From: Zetaproteobacteria bacterium
GTDB taxonomy: Bacteria > Pseudomonadota > Alphaproteobacteria > Micavibrionales > Micavibrionaceae
Assembly (NCBI GenBank): GCA_002747015.1
Contig: NVXI01000001.1
Location: forward strand, 1-8,552
Length of the DNA: 8,552 nt
Direction of reading: 5' to 3'
A program made the translations under genes and the position numbers. The notes below the pieces were generated by a model. It ran no database searches. It saw only the letters and a program-made list of their open reading frames with translations, and had not been told where the DNA came from. Positions 1-7,193 of this stretch are shown here, piece by piece. Numbering within the stretch: position 1 is the stretch's first letter; each line of letters opens with the position of its first letter.

Positions 1-90
1 TTTTGTTTCATCTGCGTCTCCTTCGTCGACTTCGATAAACCAAAAACACTACCTTAACAATTCACTACTTCATGTCCAACTTGTGCTGAC

Positions 91-415
91 GGGGTACACA
101 CCACCCTTACCCGTCATTCACGACGCTCAGTAACGTTTGATCGTGGTTCGGAATTTGTTGCAAGGAAAATTCTTGCGGGTCATGTTGAACTGGATAGCTA
201 TTATTGTGATCCACAAAGTCCATGGCACTTATACCCTAGGGTAGAAAGAAACGAATGAAAATACGAATGGCCGTATCAGACAGTTTTTACTCAGTAATAC
301 GAACCTAAATGTGCTATCAAACGCTGAATTAAATGCCGTTTCTAAGCGGAAAAATAGCATGCGTAACATAATCAGTCGCACTTCAGGCTGCTTTCACAAG
401 TGTCGCAAAGTATAA
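91..415 (+). pseudogene. Decayed IS30-family transposase, C-terminal part
   Basis: This is a remnant of the DDE catalytic domain of an IS30-family transposase. In frame 1 (112-255) the translation reads RHSRRSVTFDRGSEF, followed by SYYCDPQSPW. These match the family's second-Asp motif (TFDxGxEF; Asp codon at 139-141) and its CDPxxPW motif. This frame stops at TGA 256-258. The reading continues in frame 2 from base 254 as NENTNGRIRQFL, then LSNAELNAVSKR, which is the family's Glu region and the following helix. Frame 2 stays open to the TAA at 413-415, but family similarity fades after about 350. The N-terminal half, including the DNA-binding region and the first catalytic Asp, is absent from the window, and no intact start exists. 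The element is therefore dead. I recognise nothing in bases 1-90, which may be further eroded transposase. The family call is from motif memory and is firm; the exact ends are not. Confidence 0.8.
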
Positions 416-583
416 TTTAGTTTGAAAATGCTGCAAGAGCTGTAAATCTAGACAGCCGCCAAGCGGTAAAATTGTTTTGCGGGGTTAAGTTTTTATCTAT
501 GTTAATGAGATAAGGCATACGATCATGACGAAAGACCTGGCAGCCTTTTCCAAAAAACATAATACAGATAGGCTCAGGGTAAC

Positions 584-597
584 TTGATCTCAATCAA
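584..597 (+). promoter_or_regulatory. FNR/Anr/FixK-type operator upstream of mcp
   Basis: TTGATCTCAATCAA is a perfect match to the FNR-family consensus TTGAT-N4-ATCAA. Its centre is at 590.5, which is 41.5 bp upstream of a start site predicted near 632 from the -10 element at 620-625. This is the classic class II activator position. The regulator would be an oxygen- or NO-responsive FNR/Anr/FixK/Dnr protein, which is not encoded in this window. Site and spacing are seen in the sequence; activation of the chemoreceptor gene is inferred. Confidence 0.7.
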
Positions 598-619
598 TGA
601 TAATGTATTTCAATTAAGT

Positions 620-625
620 TATTAT
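620..625 (+). promoter_or_regulatory. -10 element of mcp promoter
   Basis: TATTAT matches the sigma-70 -10 consensus at 5 of 6 positions. No good -35 hexamer lies 16-18 bp upstream, where the FNR-type box (584-597) sits instead. This is expected of an activator-dependent class II promoter. It predicts a transcription start near 632 and a leader of about 23 nt before the ATG at 655. Confidence 0.5.
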
Positions 626-640
626 AAGATGTGATCGTCA

Positions 641-647
641 AAAGGAG
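641..647 (+). promoter_or_regulatory. Ribosome binding site fixing the mcp start
   Basis: AAAGGAG ends 7 bases before the ATG at 655. It favours that start over the in-frame GTG at 631, which lies upstream of this site and at about the predicted transcription start. Confidence 0.75.
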
Positions 648-654
648 AAAACAA

Positions 655-2706
655 ATGTCGAACTTCTTGAATAATATGAAAATTAGGACTGCGATTATTA
701 CAGTCGCAGCTATTCCTTTAGTTATTGCAATTATTTTTTCAGCGCAACTTATTCGTGCTGATATGAGGGTCGTTAGTGATTTAAACTCGTTATCCGCTCT
801 TACAGAGCTTTCAGTTAAAATGAGTAATCTTGTGCATGAACAACAAAAAGAGCGTGGCGCAACGGCAGTTTTTTTGGGTAGTAAAGGGAAAGAATTTAGA
901 AATGAATTGGCATCACAGCGCAAAGATACGAATGAAAAACGACAAGTTTTTCTTAGTTATATGCAAGAATTTGATAGCAGTGCATACGGTAAGGATTTTT
1001 CCAGAAGTTTAGATTCTCTTGTTTCAGAATTAGATAAACTAGATGGTATTCGTTCACGTGCCAGCTCTCTTTCAATCTCTTTGCCAGAGGCAATTGGCTA
1101 TTATACTAGACTAAACGGGCAAAATTTAGACATTATTTCCGAGCTAGCACTATTAAGTTCTGATGCAGAAATAACCAATTATTTACATGCTTATGTTAAC
1201 TTTCTGAAGTCTAAGGAACGCGCAGGTGTTGAGCGTGCTGTCGCTTCTGGAGCATTTGCTCAAGGTTCTTTTTCAACAAAGATTCTTGATAAATTCAAAG
1301 GACTGATCGTAATTCAGAATACATATATGAGTGCGTTTTTAGCTGTTGCTACAGAGGAACAGAGAGCATTTCATTCTAAAACATTACGTGGTAACGCCGT
1401 TGATGAAGTAAACCGTATGCGTAAAGTTGCTATGAATACTTCTTCATCTCAGGACCTTGGTGTTGATGCTGGTTATTGGTTCAAAAATATAACAAGTAAA
1501 ATAAATTTATTAAAGCAAATAGAGAACAAGCTTGCAGATGACCTTGGACAAAAAATGTCAGAGACCAAATCTATAGCGCAAAAAGCTCAAATGCAAAATA
1601 CTGTTATTGCTGTTTTAGCAATTATTGTTACGCTTGTTATTTCGTTCCTTATTATACGTACGACTAATCAGGCATTCCAGCGCACAGTTTCCTCTATGAC
1701 TGAGTTAGCAAACGGTAATATTGATACAGATATTCCGGCGGAAACTAATAATGAGATGGGGGAAATGGCCAAAGCTCTTCAAATTTTTAAGAGTAATAAA
1801 ATTGAAGCCGACCGTCTCGCAAAACAACAGCAAGAAGAGCAAGAGGTTCAGTTGAAACGTGGAAGAAAATTGGAGAGCTTAACACAAGGTTTTGAAGCTG
1901 ATGTGTCAGAATTAATTAGTATGCTGTCTACTGCAACTACGGAACTTGATGCAACCGCACAATCAATGGCAAGTATAGCCGAAGAAACAACTACGCAAAC
2001 TAGCAATATGACTGCGGCATCACAATCTACCGCGGAGAATATTCAGAGTGTTGCAGGTGCCACTGAACAACTCACCTCCTCAATTGGTGAATTAAGCGCA
2101 CAAGTCAGTAGTGCAAACGAAGCGACAAATTCAGCAGTGAAGGATGTTGATTTAGCATCTCAGCAAATAGAAGGTCTTTCAGCATCAGCCGAAGAAATTG
2201 GTAATGTAGTTAGCTTGATACAAGATATTGCTGAGCAGACCAATCTTTTAGCGCTAAATGCTACAATTGAGTCTGCAAGAGCTGGTGAAGCTGGTAAGGG
2301 TTTTGCTGTTGTTGCTAATGAAGTTAAGAGCCTTGCTGGCCAAACAGCTAAAGCAACCGAGGAAATTGCCCAGCAAATAGAGGGCATTCAAAGAGAGACC
2401 AGAGGAGCCGTTGAATCCATCAAAAATATTGAAATAAAAATACGAGGAGTTAACGAGGCTGCTGGATCTATTGCTGCTGCTATTGAACAGCAAAATGCTT
2501 CAACTGAAGAAATTTCTCGCAATACCCAAGTATCTGCACAGAATATGCAAGAACTTAACGAAAATGTTAACAATGTAAGTGAAGCTGCAGGAAGCACAGG
2601 AGAATCAGCAGAGCAAGTACTGAATGCATCTGGTGAGTTAAGTAAACAAACCGATCGCTTGAAAGACCAAGTTTCAAAATTTATAGAAGAAGTAAAGATT
2701 GCTTAA
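655..2706 (+). CDS. Methyl-accepting chemotaxis protein with periplasmic NIT (nitrate/nitrite) sensor domain
   Basis: This 683-residue inner-membrane chemoreceptor would control a CheA-CheW complex. TM1 is about residues 11-33. A periplasmic NIT-type domain follows (about 50-300), with its hallmark [15 protein letters not shown] (64-78) and a second conserved [10 protein letters not shown] (187-196). TM2 is about 315-336, HAMP about 337-390, and a long coiled-coil signalling domain runs from about 415 to 680. The hairpin tip carries [20 protein letters not shown] (527-546), then [15 protein letters not shown] (548-562), the near-invariant CheA/CheW contact region. NIT domains are known to sense nitrate and nitrite. 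The C terminus ends FIEEVKIA, so there is no CheR/CheB-tethering pentapeptide. The ATG at 655 is chosen over the GTG at 631 because of the AAAGGAG at 641-647. The gene stands alone between IS30 and IS66 remnants and has an FNR-type box in its promoter. No other chemotaxis gene is visible. The architecture is certain; the ligand is inferred. Confidence 0.95.
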   Translation: MSNFLNNMKIRTAIITVAAIPLVIAIIFSAQLIRADMRVVSDLNSLSALTELSVKMSNLVHEQQKERGATAVFLGSKGKEFRNELASQRKDTNEKRQVFLSYMQEFDSSAYGKDFSRSLDSLVSELDKLDGIRSRASSLSISLPEAIGYYTRLNGQNLDIISELALLSSDAEITNYLHAYVNFLKSKERAGVERAVASGAFAQGSFSTKILDKFKGLIVIQNTYMSAFLAVATEEQRAFHSKTLRGNAVDEVNRMRKVAMNTSSSQDLGVDAGYWFKNITSKINLLKQIENKLADDLGQKMSETKSIAQKAQMQNTVIAVLAIIVTLVISFLIIRTTNQAFQRTVSSMTELANGNIDTDIPAETNNEMGEMAKALQIFKSNKIEADRLAKQQQEEQEVQLKRGRKLESLTQGFEADVSELISMLSTATTELDATAQSMASIAEETTTQTSNMTAASQSTAENIQSVAGATEQLTSSIGELSAQVSSANEATNSAVKDVDLASQQIEGLSASAEEIGNVVSLIQDIAEQTNLLALNATIESARAGEAGKGFAVVANEVKSLAGQTAKATEEIAQQIEGIQRETRGAVESIKNIEIKIRGVNEAAGSIAAAIEQQNASTEEISRNTQVSAQNMQELNENVNNVSEAAGSTGESAEQVLNASGELSKQTDRLKDQVSKFIEEVKIA

Positions 2707-2717
2707 GCACTATTGTT

Positions 2718-2848
2718 GGTAGTGTCGCAAATGTTAACCTTTTCAAAAATTCTGTGAAAATGGTAAACTGTAAAGTATTCAAGAATAGTAATTTGAAACC
2801 AACAGTTTTTTAGTAAAAAACTAAATAGTTAACGTTTGCGACACTACT
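2718..2848. mobile_element. MITE-like element with ~20-bp terminal inverted repeats
   Basis: The left end GTAGTGTCGCAAATGTTAAC (2719-2738) is matched in inverted orientation by 2828-2847 with a single mismatch (ATGTT against ACGTT). The 89 bp between them are AT-rich and hold no ORF. Short length, strong terminal repeats and no coding capacity are what define a MITE or an internally deleted IS. From memory, the outermost GGTAGTGTCGCAAA resembles IS6/IS26-type ends (GGCACTGTTGCAAA, 11 of 14), but this does not prove descent. The only candidate target duplication is a dinucleotide TG (2717-2718 and 2848-2849), and no 8-bp duplication is visible. The left end starts 12 bases after the mcp stop. 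In RNA the repeats would pair into a long hairpin, so the element may also serve as the mcp 3' end or terminator. Confidence 0.6.
2804..2822. repeat. Small AT-rich palindrome inside the MITE-like element
   Basis: AGTTTTTTA-G-TAAAAAACT is a perfect 9-bp inverted repeat around a single central base. It can form a short hairpin on either strand. It could help terminate mcp transcription, but the stem is nearly all A-T and no clean U-tract follows on the plus strand, so terminator function is doubtful. Confidence 0.4.
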
Positions 2849-2904
2849 GTGCTGCGTAATGTACACCCAAAGTATTCTTACTGAAAATATGGTGTATTTG
2901 CTAA

Positions 2905-3375
2905 GCTGAGTTTGCATCTATGCCCATTGCCAAGGGTAAGACTGCATCTGTTTTATTAGCCCATATCATTCTCAAAATATTATACCCCTCTACTACTCTA
3001 TCATCAGTCAGAGATTTATGCTCGGGAACATATTCACATATCACGCTCCACTACGGCAGGCTGGATGCGTCAAATTGATTATCCAGAGGCGTTTGCCTCA
3101 AGATATCCTCTCATCAAACATATTGCTTGGTATGACACCACTGTGACGGATTTAACGCTAGGCCTGATAAAACAAAAACAGGGCGGTCTTTGGTCTATGT
3201 GCATGATGATCAATGGTTTTTCTTGTAGAAAAAAGCCTGCTGCGCTCTCTATCGTTACAGCTCTGATTTAGGTGGAGAGACCGCAGCCACCTTTTACTCA
3301 TTGATTATAAGACATGCAAACTCAATAATATTAACCCGCAAGAATATCTGGCTAATGTATTGGACATAATTGGCA
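2905..3375 (+). pseudogene. Decayed IS66-family transposase (tnpC), internally deleted
   Basis: Recognisable IS66 TnpC segments occur in the right order but in three different frames. They are MPIAKGKTASVLLAHI (2920-2967, frame 1) and QSEIYARE with RSTTAGW (3005-3064, frame 2). DTTV follows, containing the first catalytic Asp (3134-3145, frame 2). Next come KTKTGRSLVYVHDDQW (3169-3216, frame 1) and SDLGGETAATFYSLI (3262-3306, frame 1). Last is KTCKLNNINPQEYLANVLD (3309-3365, frame 3), close to the family's C terminus. Between about 3217 and 3240 the sequence jumps from the VYVHDDQ region to near the SDxGGE region. The stretch that normally carries the second Asp and the Glu is deleted. An in-frame stop (2902-2904) and at least three frameshifts also break the gene. 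It is non-functional. A 68-codon ORF at 3065-3271 is only a by-product of this decay. Confidence 0.8.
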
Positions 3376-3544
3376 ATCTCTCTAGGCGAACATTTACGAT
3401 AACAAGTACGACACTAGATTTATTTGCCCTAGGAATTGGTGCATATATAATATAACACTTGCAGATCTTATCAATAGACCAACTACCTCCTCTTATCGAA
3501 GGCTATGCATGCTCTTGTTAATCTGCTGATTGGGAGGAATAGCT

Positions 3545-3565
3545 AAAAATAAACTCATTATTTTT
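3545..3565 (-). terminator. Weak AT-only hairpin downstream of the receptor gene
   Basis: AAAAATAA (3545-3552) pairs perfectly with TTATTTTT (3558-3565) around a five-base loop. It lies about 40 bases beyond the receptor stop codon on the minus strand. It could be the receptor's 3' end, but an all A-T stem is a poor intrinsic terminator. Apart from this hairpin I see no gene, RNA or element in 3376-3602. Confidence 0.25.
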
Positions 3566-3602
3566 TATACCTAGAGTGCACCAGATACGCTAAAAAAATC
3601 AA

Positions 3603-5828
3603 CTAGAACTCAAATTTTACACCAGCCAATGCAGTGAAAGGCTTTCCTGGTCTTGCACCTGCCGGTCTGCGGGCTGAAACATACTCCGTATCGAAAATAT
3701 TATCTGCCGTAGCAAAGAAACGAATACCCTCATGAATTTCATATTCACCGGCAACATCCACGATAAAATGTGCATCCGTACCTTCATCGAAAGGGATAGC
3801 CCCACTCCCCGCTTGTGTACGCATTTCATCAACATATTTACCGGCAACATATACTTCCCACTCAGCGGCAACTACACCAGCAGAAATATAAAACTGATGT
3901 TCAGGAATATACGGAAGTTCATCCCCCGCACTTACATTACCCCACTCATTAAAACCGCTAACGAAGTTATTTTGAAACTCTGCCTTAGTATAAGTATAGT
4001 TAAAATCAATTGGTAAGCTAAGTCCTGCAATTTTTAGAGCTGGAGCGGCATCATAACTCAACGAGAATTCAAGGCCATATGCATCAACCTCGCCTGCATT
4101 AAATTGGTCCCCTGTCGCCCCACCTGTACAGCCTGAAGATAAAGTACATTCACCTAAAAGATTTGAGTAATCATTAAAGAAGCCAACAAGCTCAACATTA
4201 AAAACATTCCCATTGTAACGACCACCAAGTTCAAAATTGATGCTTTCTTCATTATCATCATTTGTGCTACTGGGGGACGGTGGTGCAAAACCTTTATGTA
4301 TCCCGCCAAACACACTATATTCATCTGTAAACGCATAACCAACACCTAGCCCCGGCACGAATGCATCAACGGTATTCTTACGAACTTGACCACTACTAAA
4401 ATCTTCACGCTTAAGCTCAATATATTCGTAACGAACACCAGGAACAAACGTCCATTTCCCATAGTTTATTTCATCAAGCACGTATAAGGCTGTTGCCTTG
4501 GCTGTACCATGGCGATTAGCATTAGAGCCAGGATCCCCCGCGCTGGCGAGTGTCATAACACCATTGGTAATGGCGTATAAATCTTCGTGTTGAAAACGGT
4601 CTTCCTTGTCATAGTGGTAGCGAGCACCAAACTCAACCTGATGTTCAGTCTCTCCCCAACCAAACTGAGTTGCTAAATCACTCTGGATTCCTGTTGAGTA
4701 ATAATCACGGTTATTCGCTCTAACTGTTAGATTGTTTGCAGCACCCCCATCCAAATCTGTAAGACCTTTTAAGGCAGAAAGATGTGGCGCAGAACTTAGG
4801 GATCCGCTTAAACTTGAACGTACCCCTCCGACTGTAACATCATCAAGTTTATACCAATTTCGTGAAAATTGATTATGATAGAACGTTGTTGTTGCATCAA
4901 AATTCCCAAAATCAATAAAATGTCGTATGTGATATTGGCGATGGTTCGCATCCATATTATCAACTTGTGATGCGGCATAACGGCGATAAGGATCGGCATT
5001 GAAATCTTCTTGAGTAAGCCCAATATACGTCTCATCAGATTCTTCTGTCGTTGCACCAAATTTTATTTCAACGGACTGAAATACATCAGCCGTAACATCC
5101 GTACTAAACTTAACTTTCCCCATTAAATCTTGAATAGAATAACCTGTATCACCACCAACAATATCAATGCTCTTAAATCCGTCAGTTGCTTCATGGCTTA
5201 CATCAAACACATAACCAAAAGTTCCAGATCCGAATACAACACTGTTCCCGTAGTGCCCTTGCAAACGTTGTGTATTATCTGTTCCATATGCTGTTAGAGC
5301 TTCTATTTCTTCTGTTTGTGGAACAGAACTGGATATAAGATTTATCGCACCACTTGTTGTACGCGGCCCAAATTTAATGGTGCTTGATCCTTTACGAACT
5401 TCAACCGCTTCCATGCGGCTAACACGCGGGAAATAATAAGCTGAAGATGCAGCATAAGGAGCCGGAGCAATTAAGATTCCATCTTCCATAAGTGTTATAT
5501 CTGCACTTCGTTCAGAACGTCCACCACGCAAACCAATATTCGGGCGATTTCCATACCCTTCCTCCTCTTGAATGTTAACGCCTGGTATTTGTCGAAGAAC
5601 ACGATTGATATCAGTGTAATTATTTTGATCAAGCGTTTCCTTGCCTATAAATTGCGCAGATCCCGTTATATCCTGCACAGCCTCCGCATTCCCAATAACC
5701 ATGACGCGCTCCATCACTGTTCTTGCATGATCCGACGAGGAGGCCTGCTCTTCGGCAAGAACACTATAAACTGGAGTGGTTGTAATAATCGTAGCAAGTA
5801 TTGCAGTAGCTTTTAAACGTGGCGTCAT
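3603..5828 (-). CDS. FecA-like TonB-dependent outer-membrane receptor
   Basis: This 741-residue receptor would import an iron chelate across the outer membrane using TonB energy. Residues 1-25 form a signal peptide ending SVLA|EEQ. A TonB-box-like ERVMVIG lies at about 40-46. The plug domain (about 50-170) carries VLRQIPGVNIQEEEGYGNRP, NIGLRGGRSERS, LMEDGILIAPAPY and EVRKGSSTIKFGPRTTSGAI, all strongly FecA-type (COG4772). The rest is a beta-barrel ending GVKFEF with the C-terminal aromatic residue needed for outer-membrane assembly. A Cys pair (GECTLSSGC, about residue 560) probably closes an extracellular loop. Unlike E. coli FecA there is no N-terminal signalling (STN) domain, so surface signalling to a sigma/anti-sigma pair is not expected. 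I start at ATG 5828 because it places the signal peptide first. The ATG at 5873 would add 15 residues and lies over the Fur-like box and at the predicted transcription start. The ribosome binding site is weak. It is divergent from tonB-exbB-exbD. The exact ligand cannot be told. Confidence 0.92.
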   Translation of the reverse strand: MTPRLKATAILATIITTTPVYSVLAEEQASSSDHARTVMERVMVIGNAEAVQDITGSAQFIGKETLDQNNYTDINRVLRQIPGVNIQEEEGYGNRPNIGLRGGRSERSADITLMEDGILIAPAPYAASSAYYFPRVSRMEAVEVRKGSSTIKFGPRTTSGAINLISSSVPQTEEIEALTAYGTDNTQRLQGHYGNSVVFGSGTFGYVFDVSHEATDGFKSIDIVGGDTGYSIQDLMGKVKFSTDVTADVFQSVEIKFGATTEESDETYIGLTQEDFNADPYRRYAASQVDNMDANHRQYHIRHFIDFGNFDATTTFYHNQFSRNWYKLDDVTVGGVRSSLSGSLSSAPHLSALKGLTDLDGGAANNLTVRANNRDYYSTGIQSDLATQFGWGETEHQVEFGARYHYDKEDRFQHEDLYAITNGVMTLASAGDPGSNANRHGTAKATALYVLDEINYGKWTFVPGVRYEYIELKREDFSSGQVRKNTVDAFVPGLGVGYAFTDEYSVFGGIHKGFAPPSPSSTNDDNEESINFELGGRYNGNVFNVELVGFFNDYSNLLGECTLSSGCTGGATGDQFNAGEVDAYGLEFSLSYDAAPALKIAGLSLPIDFNYTYTKAEFQNNFVSGFNEWGNVSAGDELPYIPEHQFYISAGVVAAEWEVYVAGKYVDEMRTQAGSGAIPFDEGTDAHFIVDVAGEYEIHEGIRFFATADNIFDTEYVSARRPAGARPGKPFTALAGVKFEF

Positions 5829-5857
5829 TAGATTTCTTTCAAGTTTTCTCTTGTAAA

Positions 5858-5872
5858 TGAGAATGAATAGCA
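5858..5872 (-). promoter_or_regulatory. Fur-box-like operator, receptor-proximal
   Basis: TGAGAATGAATAGCA matches the 7-1-7 Fur consensus TGATAAT-N-ATTATCA at 12 of 14 defined positions. It lies just downstream of the predicted receptor transcription start (near 5878) and upstream of the ATG at 5828, where a bound repressor would block initiation. The match is seen; iron repression is inferred from the receptor and tonB context. Confidence 0.55.
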
Positions 5873-5884
5873 ATAAGCATTGTA

Positions 5885-5912
5885 GTTATATAGCGATCAA
5901 AAATTAAGTCAA
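5885..5912 (-). promoter_or_regulatory. Sigma-70-type promoter of the receptor gene
   Basis: On the minus strand, TTGACT (5907-5912) and TATAAC (5885-5890) are separated by 16 bp, and each hexamer matches consensus at 5 of 6 positions. Transcription would start near 5878, giving a leader of about 50 nt. The promoter is flanked on both sides by Fur-box-like sequences, and the upstream one overlaps the -35 by two bases. Confidence 0.6.
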
Positions 5913-5929
5913 TAATGAAAATCACTCTC
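5911..5929 (+). promoter_or_regulatory. Fur-box-like operator, tonB-proximal
   Basis: AATAATGAAAATCACTCTC matches the 19-bp Fur consensus GATAATGATAATCATTATC at 15 of 19 positions. It sits 22 bases upstream of the tonB start. It also overlaps the -35 of the divergent receptor promoter, so one bound dimer could repress both units. AATAAT within it (5911-5916) may double as the tonB -10, but no good -35 accompanies it. Confidence 0.6.
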
Positions 5930-5951
5930 AATTAGAGGTCTCGTAGTTTTT

Positions 5952-6641
5952 ATGGAGAACATCACATTTTTAAGCGAAGAAAAAATAAATCTAAGCGTTG
6001 CAATCGTTGGAGCCTTCATTGTTCATATTTTTGTATTGGGCTGGATTCTTCCGTCCTCTACACAAAATAATATATCCTCAGAAATATTTAGCCCGCCGAC
6101 AAATGTGAGTATTCGTTTTGTTAGTCCAGTTAAAAAAGTACAACCTACCGTGCAACATAGGGAAGTCTTAGCAGACAAACCCACTCCAAAGAAAAAAGCA
6201 AAACCTATCATTAAGAAGGTTGAAAAAAAACCTATTGTGCCCCCTCCCCTAAAAACATTCAATAAAATTGAGCCCATCACACCGCAGGCAACGAAAATTG
6301 ATCCGCCTATAACGACGAAACAAGAAAATGCTGAATTCTCAAAAGCAGTACAAAATGTTATTCCTGTTATTAATGAGATCAACATGAAAGGAAGGCGCAT
6401 TCAGCCAAAATACCCCAAGCGATCTATAAAAATGCGTCAGGAAGGTATTGTCTTGCTTCATGTTCTAATTTCTAAGGTTGGAAAGCGCATAAAAATTAAA
6501 ATTCACAAGCCCTCGCAATATGCCTTACTAAATAAGGCGGCATTAAAAGCCGTTAAAAAATGGACGTTCAGCCCATATGTTGTTAATGGTGTACCTGTTC
6601 GTAGTTGGGTTGAAATACCAATTGAGTTTAAAATTCAATAA
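5952..6641 (+). CDS. tonB: Energy-transducing protein TonB
   Basis: This 229-residue protein would be anchored in the inner membrane and span the periplasm, passing ExbB/ExbD energy to outer-membrane receptors. A single membrane segment (about residues 13-33) contains His25, likely the counterpart of the functional transmembrane His of E. coli TonB. A Lys/Pro-rich spacer follows (about 60-120; for example KPTPKKKAKPIIKKVEKKP). The C-terminal TonB domain (about 148-229) shows the family pattern: QPKYPKRS, GIVLLHVLI, NKAALKAVKKWTFSP, NGVPVRSWVEIPIEF. No strong ribosome binding site is visible; AGAGG (5934-5938) is 13 bases before the ATG. It is the first gene of a tonB-exbB-exbD operon, 12 bp ahead of exbB. 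It diverges from the FecA-like receptor, its probable partner, behind a Fur-like box. Confidence 0.93.
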   Translation: MENITFLSEEKINLSVAIVGAFIVHIFVLGWILPSSTQNNISSEIFSPPTNVSIRFVSPVKKVQPTVQHREVLADKPTPKKKAKPIIKKVEKKPIVPPPLKTFNKIEPITPQATKIDPPITTKQENAEFSKAVQNVIPVINEINMKGRRIQPKYPKRSIKMRQEGIVLLHVLISKVGKRIKIKIHKPSQYALLNKAALKAVKKWTFSPYVVNGVPVRSWVEIPIEFKIQ

Positions 6642-6653
6642 TAAAGGAATATT

Positions 6654-7193
6654 ATGCCAGAAATTTTCATACAAATTGGCCCGCTTTTTTATCCACTTTT
6701 AGCACTCTCGCTTGTTGGAGTTATGCTTATTATTGAACGATTGGTCTTTTTTATTCGACTGCCAAGGTTAGAGAATTCGAAAGAATTGGAGACACTTCAA
6801 AAAGAATTAGAAACCAATGCCAACCTAGAAAAATCTATACGGGATGAGCTTCTTTCCTTTCGCTTGGCGAATATGAATGAGAAACTTGAGCATGGCATTA
6901 ATCTGCTGCGTATGATTGCAGTCCTTAGCCCTATGTTAGGTTTATTGGGTACAGTATTAGGAATCATAGAAACTTTCCGTGATATTTCCAAACAAACAGG
7001 CCCTATAGCTCCAAGCATGATTGCGGAAGGCCTGTGGAGTGCTATGTTAACAACAGCTTATGGCCTTTCCATTGCCCTACCGTGCCTCTTAGCGGCATTT
7101 ATTTATGCACGTATTGCAGAAAAACGATTGTCAGCATTTCAAAAGCATTTAAATGCTCAAAGCCTTAAAATGGAAGGTGCTATACTATCATGA
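6654..7193 (+). CDS. exbB: Biopolymer transport protein ExbB (MotA/TolQ/ExbB family)
   Basis: This is the proton-channel scaffold subunit of the inner-membrane TonB energiser. Its 179 residues contain three membrane segments: about 9-31, 83-106 and 127-151. The family signatures are LSPMLGLLGTVLGIIETF in TM2 (91-108) and EGLWSAMLTTAYGLSIALP in TM3 (125-143), including the conserved Thr-Thr pair. A cytoplasmic loop (about 35-80) separates TM1 from TM2. It is shorter than E. coli ExbB (244) and lacks any N-terminal extension, as in other compact ExbB proteins. AAAGGA at 6643-6648 lies five bases before the ATG. Its stop overlaps the exbD start (ATGA, 7190-7193), implying translational coupling. 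TolQ is the main alternative, but the tonB and exbD neighbours argue for ExbB. Confidence 0.92.
   Translation: MPEIFIQIGPLFYPLLALSLVGVMLIIERLVFFIRLPRLENSKELETLQKELETNANLEKSIRDELLSFRLANMNEKLEHGINLLRMIAVLSPMLGLLGTVLGIIETFRDISKQTGPIAPSMIAEGLWSAMLTTAYGLSIALPCLLAAFIYARIAEKRLSAFQKHLNAQSLKMEGAILS

Noticed and set aside
456..466. CCGC-CAA-GCGG hairpin upstream of mcp
   Set aside because: A 4-bp stem is too short to call a terminator or regulatory site; no U-tract follows directly.
525..587. 20-codon ORF starting at ATG 525, as a small gene or leader peptide
   Set aside because: No clear ribosome binding site, it ends inside the FNR-type box upstream of the predicted mcp transcription start, and its sequence is unremarkable.
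631..654. Longer mcp start at GTG 631
   Set aside because: It is upstream of the AAAGGAG that fits the ATG at 655, and it lies at about the predicted transcription start; the extra residues IVKRRKQ add nothing to the domain.
3065..3271. 68-codon ORF as an independent gene
   Set aside because: Its residues belong partly to the decayed IS66 transposase in one of its frames; no ribosome binding site or independent support.
5829..5873. Longer receptor start at 5873 on the minus strand
   Set aside because: It would place 15 residues before a normal signal peptide, and the start codon would lie over the Fur-like box and close to the predicted transcription start.
6023..6400. 125-codon minus-strand ORF opposite tonB
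   Set aside because: Shadow of the tonB frame; its composition simply mirrors the Lys/Pro-rich spacer, and it has no operon or domain support.
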